Below, piece by piece: positions 9,883 through 18,704 of a DNA stretch of 64,000 bases. Source of the DNA: Planctomycetaceae bacterium (GTDB lineage Bacteria; Planctomycetota; Planctomycetia; Pirellulales; Lacipirellulaceae); NCBI GenBank assembly GCA_002702655.1, contig PABB01000056.1, positions 124,001 to 188,000 on the forward strand. The letters are read 5' to 3'. Position numbers and translations under genes: made by a program. Each line of letters starts with the position of its first letter. Position 1 is the first letter of the stretch. The notes below the pieces were generated by a model that saw nothing but the letters and a program-made list of their open reading frames with translations, ran no database searches and was not told where the DNA came from.

Positions 9883-11139
9883 ATGGCAACGGAATCAATC
9901 ATGGCTGCTTCGCAGGTTTCCATCATTGGCTTGGGCGATGACGGGCTCGACGGGGCCCCCGAAAACGCCCGGCGACTCATTCTCGACGCGAACCTTCTGG
10001 TCGGCGCCGAGCGGGTCATGGCGCTGATTCCGCAGACCGCGGCCAAGCGCGTGACCCTCGGCGCTGATATGGAGGCCGCCGCCGCCGAAATCGAAGCGGC
10101 CGCCGGCCCCGTGGCGGTCGTCGTGACGGGCGATCCGCTGTTCTACGGTCGGGCCCGATACTTCTTTGAGCGCCTCGGCCGCGAGCGGTGCGACATCGTC
10201 CCCCACGTCAGCAGCATGCAACTGGCGTTCGCGCGAGTCAAGGAAAGCTGGGACGAGGCCTATCTGACCGATCTGGCCAACCATCCGCTCGACAGCGTCA
10301 TCGACCGTATCCGCACGGCGCAGAAAGCCGGCTTGTTCACCACCGAAGACTGCGGCCCCGCGGCCGTGGCCAAGGCGCTGCTTGACCGGCGGATCGATTA
10401 CTTTACCGCTTACGTCTGCGAGAACCTGGGCGCCCGTAACGAGTGCGTCACCCGCGGGACGCTGGCGGAAATCGCCGGCCAGCAGTTTGGCCCGCTGAAT
10501 GTGATGATCCTGATCCGCAGCAGCGAGGCGCCCGACTCGCCCCGCGACCCGGCCATCCGCAGCCTGTTCGGCAACCCCGACGAGTTGTTCGTGCAGTCCA
10601 AACCGAACGACGGTTTGCTAACGCGGGCTGAGGTGCGCAGCGTGGCGCTGGCGCAACTGGGGCTCAGCTCGCACAGCGTGATCTGGGACGTTGGCGCCGG
10701 CAGCGGTTCGGTCAGCGTCGAAGCGGCCCAGCTCGCGCCCGGCGGGCGAGTGTTCGCCATCGAGCAGGACGGTGACGAGGCGGAACTCATCCGCGAGAAC
10801 GCCGAGCGGTTCGGCGTGGCGAACGTGACGCCGGTGGTCGGACGGGCGCCGGAGTGTTGGGACGAACTGCCCGATCCCGACGCCGTGTTTATCGAAGGCA
10901 GCGGCCGCGAGGTTTCGCGGCTGGCCGACTTGGCGTTTGCCCGGCTGCGAACGCACGGCCGTCTGGTCGCCAGCGTTCGTAGCATCGAGGGCGTTCACGA
11001 AGTGCGGCAAGCGCTCAAGAGCAAGGCCGCGGAGCTGAACGTGCTGATGCTCAACCTGGCCCGCGGCGCCGACCAACTCGACCGGCTGCGGTTCGACGCG
11101 CTCAACCCGGCCTTCTTGGTCAGCGCGAGCAAAGCGTAG
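9883..11139 (+). CDS. cobL: Precorrin-6Y C5,15-methyltransferase (CbiE-CbiT fusion)
   Basis: Methylates C5 and C15 of precorrin-6B and decarboxylates the C12 acetate in cobalamin synthesis. Two domains are visible: an N-terminal CbiE tetrapyrrole methylase (SIIGLGDDGLDG near 12-23, VVVTGDPLFYGRARYF near 80-95, VSSMQLAFARV) and a C-terminal CbiT methyltransferase with the SAM loop WDVGAGSGSVSVEAA at about 267-281 and FIEGSG near 329. Length 418 matches the fused CobL of aerobic-pathway organisms. It is not next to other cob genes here. Start ATG 9883 or 9901; no cobalamin riboswitch is seen in the 40 bp between the terminator and the gene. Confidence 0.93.
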   Translation: MATESIMAASQVSIIGLGDDGLDGAPENARRLILDANLLVGAERVMALIPQTAAKRVTLGADMEAAAAEIEAAAGPVAVVVTGDPLFYGRARYFFERLGRERCDIVPHVSSMQLAFARVKESWDEAYLTDLANHPLDSVIDRIRTAQKAGLFTTEDCGPAAVAKALLDRRIDYFTAYVCENLGARNECVTRGTLAEIAGQQFGPLNVMILIRSSEAPDSPRDPAIRSLFGNPDELFVQSKPNDGLLTRAEVRSVALAQLGLSSHSVIWDVGAGSGSVSVEAAQLAPGGRVFAIEQDGDEAELIRENAERFGVANVTPVVGRAPECWDELPDPDAVFIEGSGREVSRLADLAFARLRTHGRLVASVRSIEGVHEVRQALKSKAAELNVLMLNLARGADQLDRLRFDALNPAFLVSASKA

Positions 11140-11358
11140 CGCCCAAGCCACGCGTATGGCAGCCCGCAATATCTCCCCTCCCCTTGATGGAGAGGGGCGG
11201 CGGTGATCAGCCCCCGCGAATTGGCTCGCAATCCCTCGAATCCAGTTCAGCGCGTGCGTTCAGCAAATTTGCCGTAGCCGCGTGGCGCACCTCCTCTCCC
11301 CTAAACCCTCCCCGCCAGGGGGAGGGGGAACATCCCGAATCCAGACAACCTAGTCCAA

Positions 11359-11859
11359 TTGCCGATGACCACGCCCGCGACCATCCGTCTTGCCGGACCC
11401 GAAGACGCCGCCACTGTGCTGGCGTTGATTCAAGAACTGGCCGAGTACGAGAAGCTCGCGCACGAGGTCGTCGCCACAGTCGACTCGATCCGCGACACGC
11501 TCTTCGCCGCCGACGGTTGCTCGACGGCGCTGCTGGCCGAGTGCGACGGCGCCGCGGTCGGCTTCGCCGTCTACTTCCGCACGTACTCGACATTTTTGGG
11601 CCGCGAGGGAATTTACCTGGAAGACGTTTACGTGCAGCCGGCAGCGCGCGGCCAGGGGATCGGCAAGCAACTGCTGGCCGCCGCGGCCGCCGCGGCCAAC
11701 CGGCTCGGCGGCCGGTTGGAGTGGTCGGTTCTCGATTGGAACCAGCCTTCGATCGACTTTTACGAGTCGCTGGGCGCCGTGCAGCACAGCGAGTGGCTGA
11801 AATACCGCATCACAGGGGAGCCGCTGGCCGAGCTGGCGAAGCGCTCGGCCGGCCGATGA
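11359..11859 (+). CDS. GNAT family N-acetyltransferase (SSAT/thialysine acetyltransferase-like)
   Basis: Acetyl-CoA-dependent N-acetyltransferase, 166 aa. The GNAT motif A is clear: LEDVYVQPAARGQGIGKQLL (Q/RxxGxG/A), followed by WSVLDWNQPSIDFYESLGA, the motif B typical of the spermidine/spermine or thialysine acetyltransferase group. The early AALVLxxIQELAEYEKL segment also fits that group. Substrate is inferred only. Start at ATG 11359; ATG 11365 is equally possible. Stands alone, convergent with the potassium channel gene. Confidence 0.85.
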   Translation: MPMTTPATIRLAGPEDAATVLALIQELAEYEKLAHEVVATVDSIRDTLFAADGCSTALLAECDGAAVGFAVYFRTYSTFLGREGIYLEDVYVQPAARGQGIGKQLLAAAAAAANRLGGRLEWSVLDWNQPSIDFYESLGAVQHSEWLKYRITGEPLAELAKRSAGR

Positions 11860-11950
11860 GCGCAGCGGCTGCGGGGCTCGCAGGCAACGCGCGGCCCTCC
11901 GCGGCCGGCGAGCCTGCCGGCACTCCGCGACGCATCGCGCGCGCCGCCGT

Positions 11951-12997
11951 TCACGCTTTCGGCTGGCTGCTCGCGCAGCCGAACTTCTTGCGGAACTCCC
12001 GCACGTCACCGCTTTCGCCGATCACCACCAAATTGTCGCCCGCGGCAAAGTGCGTGTCGGCCGTCGGGTTGAACAGCACCTCGCCGTCAGCGCGGCGGAT
12101 GCTCACGATCAGCACCGCGTGCGTTTGCCGCGTGGCCGCTTCGCGGATCGTCTGGTCGATCAGCGGACTGCCCAGGGGAATTTGCAGTTCCTCCATGTCG
12201 GCGTCGATCGACTGCGAGGCGGCCGCGGCGGCTTGCTTGCCCGTGCCGTACAGCAGCCGCGCGGCGTCCGGTTTGACAATGATGTCGGCCATCTGCTGGG
12301 CGCCAATCACCGCCGGCATGATGACCTGATTGGCCCCGGCTTGCATCAGTTTCTTGTCGGTGCCGCGCAGTTCGCCGCGCGCCAGGATATGCAGATCGGG
12401 GTTCATGTTCCGCGCGGTCAGCGTCAAAAACACGTTGTCGGCGTCGCCGTGCAGGGCGACCACCAGCGTGCGGGCTCGCTCGACTCCCACGGCGGCCAGC
12501 GTCTCCTCGTCGGTGGCATTGCCCTGGAAATGCAGGTAACCCTCGTCGGCCGCCTCGGCAATGCGGGATTCTTCGCGTTCCACAATGACAAACGCCACTT
12601 CCTTGCGGTGCAATCGCTCGGCGAGATTTTCCCCCATCCGGCCAAAACCGCAGATGATCACGTGGTTGTTCAGTTGCGCAATTTCGCGGGTCATCCTGCG
12701 GGCCCCCAGGGCTTTGTGAAGTTCGCCTTCGACTGCCGCCTGCACCAGCAGCGACACGGCGTAGCCAACGGTCAGCGTGCCCGTGGCGATGGTACCGATG
12801 GTGAACGCCTTGTCCATCGCGGTCAGCGAGGCGTCCGGCCGTTCGCTGTAGCCGACGGTGGCCAGCGTGATGGCGGTCCAGTAGAAGGAATCCAGCAGCG
12901 AGCCGCCGGACACCATTCGGTGACCAACGACGGCCAGCACAATAAAGACGGCCACGACGACCACGCCGCGGCGGACGCGCCGGATCAGCGGGCTCAT
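11951..12997 (-). CDS. Two-TM potassium channel with RCK (TrkA-N/TrkA-C) domains
   Basis: Inner-membrane K+ channel subunit, 348 aa. TM1 is about residues 9-26, the pore helix leads to the selectivity filter TVGYS at 47-51, TM2 covers about 66-86, then an RCK domain with the Rossmann GFGRMG at 117-122 and a C-terminal TrkA-C lobe (ElqiplgSPLIDQTIREAATRQ). I start at ATG 12997 because it overlaps the argJ stop as ATGA, implying translational coupling. A longer reading from 13051 would run 54 bases into argJ. The link with arginine synthesis genes is by position only. Confidence 0.88.
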   Translation of the reverse strand: MSPLIRRVRRGVVVVAVFIVLAVVGHRMVSGGSLLDSFYWTAITLATVGYSERPDASLTAMDKAFTIGTIATGTLTVGYAVSLLVQAAVEGELHKALGARRMTREIAQLNNHVIICGFGRMGENLAERLHRKEVAFVIVEREESRIAEAADEGYLHFQGNATDEETLAAVGVERARTLVVALHGDADNVFLTLTARNMNPDLHILARGELRGTDKKLMQAGANQVIMPAVIGAQQMADIIVKPDAARLLYGTGKQAAAAASQSIDADMEELQIPLGSPLIDQTIREAATRQTHAVLIVSIRRADGEVLFNPTADTHFAAGDNLVVIGESGDVREFRKKFGCASSQPKA

Positions 12998-14187
12998 GTC
13001 GTATAGTCGGCGTTCAGCCGCACGTACTCGGCGGTCAAATCGGACGTCCAAAACCGGGCCGACTGGTCTCCCTCTTCCAGAATGAGCACCAGATGACAGT
13101 TGCGATCGGCTTTCATCCCCGCGGAGATCGTCGCCTCGTCAAACTCCACCGGCACGCCGTGCTCGTACAGCAGCGACGAGTTCATCAGCAGGCTGACCTT
13201 CAGCGGATCGAACGGCACGCCCGCGTAGCCGGCCGCCGACACGATGCGGCCCCAATTGGGATCGTGGCCGGAGACGGCGGTCTTGACCAGCGGACTGTCG
13301 GCCACGGTCCGGGCGATCTTCACGGCGTCGGCCCGGGTGCGGCAGCCGTGCACTTCGACGGTGATCAGGTGGGTGGCGCCCTCGCCGTCGCTGGGGATCA
13401 TGACCGCCAACTCTTCGCACACTTCCACCAACGTGGCCTGGAACTTGGCCAGGTCCGACCCGGTGAGCGGCGGCCCGCCGGCGGCGCCGTTGGCCAACAG
13501 CAGCACCGTGTCGTTGGTGCTGGTGTGCCCCTCGACGCTGATGCAGTTGAACGACTCGTCGGCCGCGTCCTTCAACAGCGCCTGGGCGTCAGCCGGAGCG
13601 AGCGCCGCGTCGGTCGTCACCACCGCCAGCATCGTGGCCAGGTTGGGCCCAATCATCGCCGCGCCCTTGGCCATGCCGGTCACCGTGACCGTGCGGCCTT
13701 CCAATTCGACTTGCCGCGAGCAGGTCTTCGGGTGCGTGTCGGTGGTCATCATCCCGCGGGCGGCGGCGTCGAGATGATCGGCCGTGGCGCCTAACACCTC
13801 TGCCGCGGCGGCGATGCCCGGGCCGATTTTGTCCATCGGCATGATCCGCCCGATGACGCCGGTCGACATGACCAGCGCCTGGCTGGCGTCGAGGCCGCAG
13901 GCGTCTGCCACGGCGGCCGCCATCGCTTCGGCGTCGCGATCGCCCTGGTCGCCCGTGCAGGCGTTGGCGTTGCCGGAATTGACCACGACCGCCCGCACGT
14001 TGTCGCCGGGCACCCGCTGACGGCAGAGTTTCACCGGGGCCGCGCAGACCAGATTCTGCGTGAACACCCCCGCGGCGACGGCCGGCCGATCGGAAACGAT
14101 CAGCGCCACGTCCTTCTTGTGTGGATCCTGCTTCACCCCGGCATAGACGCCGGCAAATTGAAAGCCCTGCGGCAGCGCGTCAGTCAT
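12994..14187 (-). CDS. argJ: Bifunctional ornithine acetyltransferase / N-acetylglutamate synthase
   Basis: Recycles the acetyl group from N-acetylornithine to glutamate and can make N-acetylglutamate from acetyl-CoA. The 397-residue precursor has the self-cleavage site MIGPNLA|TMLA with nucleophile Thr185, the VVVNSGNANACTG strand (68-79), and the VEGHTSTNDTVLLLANG motif of the beta subunit. Cleavage would give alpha (about 184 aa) and beta (213 aa) chains. It sits 140 bp downstream of argC on the same strand, with an inverted repeat between them, and its stop overlaps the channel gene start. Confidence 0.96.
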   Translation of the reverse strand: MTDALPQGFQFAGVYAGVKQDPHKKDVALIVSDRPAVAAGVFTQNLVCAAPVKLCRQRVPGDNVRAVVVNSGNANACTGDQGDRDAEAMAAAVADACGLDASQALVMSTGVIGRIMPMDKIGPGIAAAAEVLGATADHLDAAARGMMTTDTHPKTCSRQVELEGRTVTVTGMAKGAAMIGPNLATMLAVVTTDAALAPADAQALLKDAADESFNCISVEGHTSTNDTVLLLANGAAGGPPLTGSDLAKFQATLVEVCEELAVMIPSDGEGATHLITVEVHGCRTRADAVKIARTVADSPLVKTAVSGHDPNWGRIVSAAGYAGVPFDPLKVSLLMNSSLLYEHGVPVEFDEATISAGMKADRNCHLVLILEEGDQSARFWTSDLTAEYVRLNADYTT

Positions 14188-14261
14188 CGATCGAGCTCGA
14201 TTGGTTCTGTGCCCCGAATTGGTCGACCCAGGCTGCCCTCTGGACCGAGTTGTCTGGCAAC

Positions 14262-14322
14262 GTAGGTCAGGCTTTCCAGCCTGACAGTTGCGTACGAAGT
14301 CAGGCTGGAAAGCCTGACCTAC
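14262..14322. repeat. Inverted repeat, GTAGGTCAGGCTTTCC family, copy 1
   Basis: Perfect 24-bp arms 14262-14285 and 14299-14322 with a 13-base loop, sited between argC and argJ inside the likely operon. An identical pair of arms occurs at 24223-24290 with a different loop. Frames through it encode spurious peptides. Confidence 0.92.
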
Positions 14323-14326
14323 TGTC

Positions 14327-15340
14327 TCACATCAAAGCGGTCGTTTCCTCGAAGCCGTACATCAAGTTGAAATTCTGCACCGCGGCGCCCGACGCGCCTT
14401 TGATCAAGTTGTCGATCACGCTGAGCACGACCAACCGCCCCCGCACCAGTCGCACGGTCAAATCGCACCAATTGCCGCCCACCACATGCTTGGTCGCGGG
14501 GGCCCCGTCCACCACGCGGACAAACGGCTCGTGGGCGTAAAACTCGCGCAGCGCCGCCAGCGCCGCGTCGCCCGTCACGTCGTCGTCGGCCGGCGTCGCG
14601 TAAGCCGTGGTGAAAATGCCGCGGTCCATGGGAATCAGATGCGGCGTAAAGACCACGTCGGTCGCCTGTCCGCCGAAGTCGGACAGCACCTGGTCGATCT
14701 CCGGCGTGTGGCGGTGCGTGCCGATGCCATAGGCCAGCACGCTCTCGTTGCACTCGGGAAAGTGGAACACCGGCTTGGGCGCCCGGCCGCCGCCGCTCAC
14801 GCCGCTTTTGCTGTCGACGATGATGCCCGCGGGCGAGATCAGCCCCGCCTTCAGCAGCGGCGCCAGCGCGAGAATCGCGGAGGTCGGGTAGCAACCCGGG
14901 TTGGCCACCAGGTCGGCGCCGGCGATTTGCTCGCGATACAACTCCGGCAGCCCGTACGCGACCTTGCCCAGCCGACCGGGGTCAGGGTGCTCGTGGTCGT
15001 ACCACCGCTGGTAGACCGCCGCGTCGTTCAGGCGGTAGTCGGCGCTGAAGTCGACCACCTTGCACCCCGCGTCCAACAGCGGGGCAACCGCCTCGGCGCT
15101 GGCCGCATGGGGCAAGCAGCAGAAGACGCAATCGGCCCGCTGGGCGACCTGCTCCAGCGGCAGGTTCTCAAGATGCAGGTCGAGCTGACCCCGCAAGAAT
15201 GGATGCTCGTCCGCCACGTGGGGGCGGGTGTCCTGCCGCGTGGTCAGCGTCGTCACTTCGACCTGCGGATGGCCGGTCAGCAGCCGCAGCAGCTCGCGGG
15301 CTCCATATCCGCTGGCGCCAAGGACGGCAACTCGAACCAT
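14327..15340 (-). CDS. argC: N-acetyl-gamma-glutamyl-phosphate reductase
   Basis: NADPH-dependent reduction of N-acetylglutamyl phosphate in arginine synthesis. From ATG 15340 the product is 337 aa and begins MVRVAVLGASGYGARELLRLL, the Rossmann N-terminus; the catalytic Cys150 is in NPGCYPTSAILAL and the substrate-binding KSGVSGGGR follows. The frame is open further upstream to 15718, but that part has no family resemblance and overlaps the neighbouring gene. argC-argJ order matches many bacteria; argB and argD are not next to them here. Confidence 0.95.
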   Translation of the reverse strand: MVRVAVLGASGYGARELLRLLTGHPQVEVTTLTTRQDTRPHVADEHPFLRGQLDLHLENLPLEQVAQRADCVFCCLPHAASAEAVAPLLDAGCKVVDFSADYRLNDAAVYQRWYDHEHPDPGRLGKVAYGLPELYREQIAGADLVANPGCYPTSAILALAPLLKAGLISPAGIIVDSKSGVSGGGRAPKPVFHFPECNESVLAYGIGTHRHTPEIDQVLSDFGGQATDVVFTPHLIPMDRGIFTTAYATPADDDVTGDAALAALREFYAHEPFVRVVDGAPATKHVVGGNWCDLTVRLVRGRLVVLSVIDNLIKGASGAAVQNFNLMYGFEETTALM

Positions 15341-15612
15341 AGCGAAACTGCTCAAGCGACGGTGATTGCAGGCGGGCAGGGGGCCGGGCCGCTGTGGCAG
15401 CGGGCGCCGGCGACCGGGGAATTTCTTAATATAATGGCCGAAACAGCCGGTTGCTACGCCCGCTGGCTCGAATTGCCACCCCAGCGCGGCGGAATTAGCA
15501 GCCAGACACGCAACGCTGGCGCCCCGTTCGCGGCAATTCAGCAAACAACCACAATCGCCGCGAGCCCGGCGTCGCCCCAACCCTATTCGCCTCGCCGCTC
15601 GCGGCGGGCCCG

Positions 15613-16713
15613 CTAGTCCCACCGCGTCAGCCTGCGCAGCCGATCCGCTAGCGCCGCCAGCCGATCCAGGTAGCGCTGCTCGCCCGATTGGGCCAGCGGC
15701 TCGCCCGGCATGAGCCACCCGACCCAGTTGGCTGCCGACAGCACAATCTCGCTGCGCCGCAACAGGTCGATCACGCGCAGCTCCTCAAGCGGCAGCGGCC
15801 GAACCGACTCGTACGCCGCCAGGCCCACGAGCCACCGCGCGCGATCGTCGCCAACCATGCTGCCGAGCATCCGCACCAGGTCGCCGGCCTGGATGCTTCT
15901 CCGCGCGGTCCCCAGGTCCACGAACCCCGTGACCTCGGCGCCGGAAAACAAGATGTTGCCCTCGCGCGCGTCGCCCAAAATCCACTTCACATCGAAGTCC
16001 GCTTCGCACGCCCGCGCCAGCTCGTCGGCCAACTGCGGCAAGTGCGGCGCCGCCATCCGCAGGACGTCCGCCAGCAAGGCTGTTGCGGCGTTCTTGTCGA
16101 CACCGTTCAATCGGCTGACTAAGCCTTTCAACTCGCTCGCCAAGAGTTTGCGACTGCGTGACAGGCGTTGACTTAGGTCGTGTGGAATCGACTGGCCGGC
16201 GGCGATTATTTCGTCGAGAGTGTCGGTCCCTGGAAACCCTGCCGCCGCCAGGTGCAGCTTCGCCAGCGCTTTGGCCGCGGCGATCACGCGGTGCTCGCTG
16301 GGCGACTCCGCAAAGTCGGCCGCACCCGGCAGCCAGGTTTCCAACTGCCAATAGCATCCTCGCGAAGACACGATGGTTTGGCCGGACTGGGCAGCGTAAA
16401 TCTGCGCGACGAGCCGCGGCTCAATCGCGGCCAGGTGGTTCTGGAACTTGTGCCAGCGGCTCATCGCTTCGGCAACGGCTTCGTTGGCGTGCTCCGTCGC
16501 GAATTTGGGAGCGTGGACAAACGGCCGCTTCTTCCCGGCGCCAGGCAGCCCCACGAGCGATCGCTTCAGCGCCCGATCGCCGCCCGGCAGGCTCACCCGC
16601 CACACCGCGGCCCCGCTAAACGACTTCGCCGTCGTCATGCGCCGAACCGCCGCCCCGCTGGCCTCCGGCCAATGGGTCAGCGCTGCTTCGACTTGCGGGA
16701 GGTCGGGATCCAT
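15613..16713 (-). CDS. APH-fold phosphotransferase family protein
   Basis: A 366-residue protein with the aminoglycoside phosphotransferase/kinase-like fold. The Brenner-type catalytic loop reads ILGDAREGNILF with Asp248 and Asn253 (HGDxxxxN in the family), and GFVDLGTA supplies the metal-binding Asp266 (DxG). An N-lobe with a Lys in DRALKRSL (near 50) is plausible. Substrate unknown; family members phosphorylate small molecules such as choline, homoserine or antibiotics, so calling it resistance would be unjustified. Start ATG 16713; the frame upstream crosses an inverted repeat and is not coding. Divergent from glnB with the repeat at 16757-16830 between them. Confidence 0.75.
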   Translation of the reverse strand: MDPDLPQVEAALTHWPEASGAAVRRMTTAKSFSGAAVWRVSLPGGDRALKRSLVGLPGAGKKRPFVHAPKFATEHANEAVAEAMSRWHKFQNHLAAIEPRLVAQIYAAQSGQTIVSSRGCYWQLETWLPGAADFAESPSEHRVIAAAKALAKLHLAAAGFPGTDTLDEIIAAGQSIPHDLSQRLSRSRKLLASELKGLVSRLNGVDKNAATALLADVLRMAAPHLPQLADELARACEADFDVKWILGDAREGNILFSGAEVTGFVDLGTARRSIQAGDLVRMLGSMVGDDRARWLVGLAAYESVRPLPLEELRVIDLLRRSEIVLSAANWVGWLMPGEPLAQSGEQRYLDRLAALADRLRRLTRWD

Positions 16714-16756
16714 CGATGGCGGTCCAGCCTGGAAAGGCCGTGAAGAGCAAAAATGT

Positions 16757-16830
16757 GTGCCGCTGCTGGCTCGTCCAGCAGTGTGCGCCGTGTCCCCGCT
16801 TCGCACTGCTGGACAAGCCAGCAGTGGCAC
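16757..16830. repeat. Inverted repeat, 27-bp arms, between divergent genes
   Basis: Arms 16757-16783 and 16804-16830 (gtgccgctgctggct... / ...agccagcagtggcac) match with two mismatches and a 20-base loop. It occupies most of the 240-bp divergent spacer between the APH-fold gene and the PII gene. Confidence 0.85.
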
Positions 16831-16950
16831 GCACAAACCGATTCCGCAGTTCTTCTGAAGATAGCTCCCGGCTTGTTCAAGATCGTCAGCCGGTTAAGCT
16901 ATTCTATCCACTCTTCGGCGTCGAACTTGGCGGCTCGCCGCGACTTGTCC

Positions 16951-17298
16951 ATGAAACTCATCGTTGCCATCATTCAGCCCACCAAGCTCGAGGCGGTCCA
17001 GCAAGCGCTGCGGCAGGTGGGGATCTCGCGGTTCTCCGTGGCCGACGCGATGGGCTTCGCGCGGCAGCGCGGGCTCGACGAAATGTACCGCGGCGCCGAG
17101 TACAAAACGAATCTGCTGCGCAAGGTTGCGCTGGAAATCGCGGTGAACGATGACTTCGTCGAAAGGGCCATCGAGTGCCTGGAACGCGTCGCCCGCACGC
17201 CCGGCGGGGGCAACATCGGCGATGGCAAGGTGTTCGTCCTGCCGCTGGAGCGCACGATTCAAATCAGCGACGGCCGCGAAGGCCCGGGAGCCGTGTAA
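16951..17298 (+). CDS. glnB: Nitrogen regulatory protein PII
   Basis: Trimeric cytosolic sensor of 2-oxoglutarate and ATP/ADP that adjusts nitrogen metabolism by binding partner enzymes or channels. The 115-residue product starts MKLIVAIIQPTKLEAV and has the T-loop RQRGLDEMYRGAEY with the uridylylation Tyr51 conserved, Gln39, and the C-terminal signature of the family as GGGNIGDGKVFVLPLE (a two- to three-residue longer loop than E. coli GlnB). No amtB or glnA is adjacent. Start ATG 16951 gives a standard length; the frame upstream runs through the inverted repeat. A receiver-like gene starts 3 bases after the stop, so they are almost certainly co-transcribed. Confidence 0.94.
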   Translation: MKLIVAIIQPTKLEAVQQALRQVGISRFSVADAMGFARQRGLDEMYRGAEYKTNLLRKVALEIAVNDDFVERAIECLERVARTPGGGNIGDGKVFVLPLERTIQISDGREGPGAV

Positions 17299-17301
17299 AC
17301 C

Positions 17302-17658
17302 ATGCAACTGGGACTCGTCAGCGGCGACTTGATGCTGGTCGCGCGGCTGGAGGGCGCGGCCCGCCAGTTGGGTTGGAAGCTCGTCACCGCCGGCTCGACC
17401 GCCGGGGCGGTCGCTTGGTCGCCCGAGGAACTTGCCGCTGTCGTGGTCGACCTGCGCACCGCCGGCCGCGGCGTCGAGCAGTTCGTCGCCGACTGGCAAG
17501 CGGCGGGCCACGACGCCCCGATCGTCGCCTGCGGCCCGCACGTGCAGGAAGAGCTGCTGGCGATCGCCCGCAACGCCGGCTGCGCCGCGGTCGTCACCCG
17601 CGGCCAAATCGACCGCGAAGCCGAGCAGATCCTCACGGCCGTGACGAATCAAGCCTGA
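17302..17658 (+). CDS. Receiver-like (degenerate response regulator) domain protein
   Basis: A single-domain protein of 118 aa that alternates hydrophobic strands and amphipathic helices like a CheY fold: strand QLGLVSGD, AVVVDLRTAG with Asp50 at the phospho-acceptor position, APIVACGPHVQEELL, and AAVVTRGQID where the conserved Lys is replaced (Arg100). Only one of the usual acidic pair is evident (Asp9). It may be a pseudo-receiver that cannot be phosphorylated normally. It begins 3 bases after the PII stop, so it is likely translated with it and could be a PII partner, but that is inference. No output domain. Confidence 0.6.
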   Translation: MQLGLVSGDLMLVARLEGAARQLGWKLVTAGSTAGAVAWSPEELAAVVVDLRTAGRGVEQFVADWQAAGHDAPIVACGPHVQEELLAIARNAGCAAVVTRGQIDREAEQILTAVTNQA

Positions 17659-17698
17659 CGCGCCACGCCGCCTCATACCACGCGCCACGTCCGCGCCC

Positions 17699-17777
17699 AG
17701 CCGGATCGCCACGCGATCCGGGACAGCGCCGCGTATCGCTCACCATCGCCGTTCCCGGATCGCGTGGCGATCCGGCT
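17699..17777. repeat. Inverted repeat, 25-bp perfect arms (AGCCGGATCGCC)
   Basis: Arms 17699-17723 and 17753-17777 are exact reverse complements with a 29-base loop. It lies 41 bp after the stop of the receiver-like gene. Confidence 0.88.
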
Positions 17778-17853
17778 AGGCCCTGGCGCCGGAAACGCAG
17801 CAGCGAGCCGAGGGCGATTGGGCCGGCAGGTGTATCGACCCGAGTAGCACGCC

Positions 17854-18479
17854 GGACGGTGAAGCCGGCGCAGGTTCCCAGCATTGGGTAGCCCAGGTTG
17901 GCGCGTGAGCCTACCTGGGCCGCGCAGCGGCAAGAGGGCGCCACCCGGCCGTTGATGCCTCCTGCGGCTGCGCCGCACCGGTAGCCTGAACGGCAACCGG
18001 CGCCACCCGCTACGGTTTGGCGCTCGTCGATTCAAATACCGCGAAGCGGTTCCATCACCATAGCCCAGGGTTGCAGCCAGGCGAGCGCCGCGAGCATGCT
18101 GCTACCCTGGGTTCGGGCCCCGCCGTCGCACGGCCGAGCGAGTGACGCCGCCTCCGTCGGCGCCCTGTCGAGGCCGCAGCAATCCGCGGCATGGTTTCGA
18201 CCTCGGCCATGCCCCGCTTGAAATCATCGCGCATCGCTCGGCCGAACGATCACACGGCGCGCCAACCCAGGGTAGGCCAACGCTCGCGGGGCTCGCATTG
18301 GCCACCCCTGGGCTAGGGTGATGTAACGGCTTCGCCGTATCTCCATCTCCGGGCGACGCGATGGATTCCCGATCCGGCGAACATTCCCGATCGCATTCGG
18401 CCGGAGCCAGAACGGCGCCGGCGTAACACTCCTGCGGACTCTGGAAACAACCGCAGGACGATGAAGCCGGCGCAGGTTC
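17854..18479 (+). repeat. Direct repeat of 24 bp, two copies 600 bp apart
   Basis: Copies at 17854-17877 and 18456-18479 share ggacgNtgaagccggcg plus caggttc. Both are in the gene-free island; the sequence around the second copy resembles the first only weakly. Confidence 0.7.
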
Positions 18480-18704
18480 GGGAGTCCCGAATCTGACCGA
18501 GGTTGTGACAACCGCTGCGCGTGTGGCACCGATGAGCGCTAGGCAGGGGCGGCCTATCACGCATGAATCGGGACGACAGCCGCACAACCCTCTGTTATTG
18601 TTTTAGTTACGAAGATTCCCAGCCTGCGCGTTAGGCCGCACATTCGCCGCCTACAGGTGATAGGCAGAAACTTCCTATAACCAAGTTAGGCAGCAGGGCA
18701 CCCC

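Larger units (their letters stand above)
17659..18704. other. Gene-free, repeat-rich region of about 1 kb
   Basis: Between the receiver-like gene and the nuclease gene no frame looks like a protein. It contains a perfect 25-bp inverted repeat (17699-17777), a direct repeat of 24 bp with one mismatch (17854-17877 and 18456-18479, core tgaagccggcgcaggttc), and several short hairpins built on cccaggg/ccctggg (near 17891-17920, 18064-18110 and 18268-18314). Confidence 0.7.

Noticed and set aside
14121-14540. Plus-strand frame containing VGQAFQPDS...AGKPD-like peptide
   Set aside because: The peptide is the translation of the GTAGGTCAGGC palindrome, a common spurious product.
15613-16713. Aminoglycoside resistance gene
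   Set aside because: Only the general APH fold is supported; no resistance-enzyme-specific motif was recognised.
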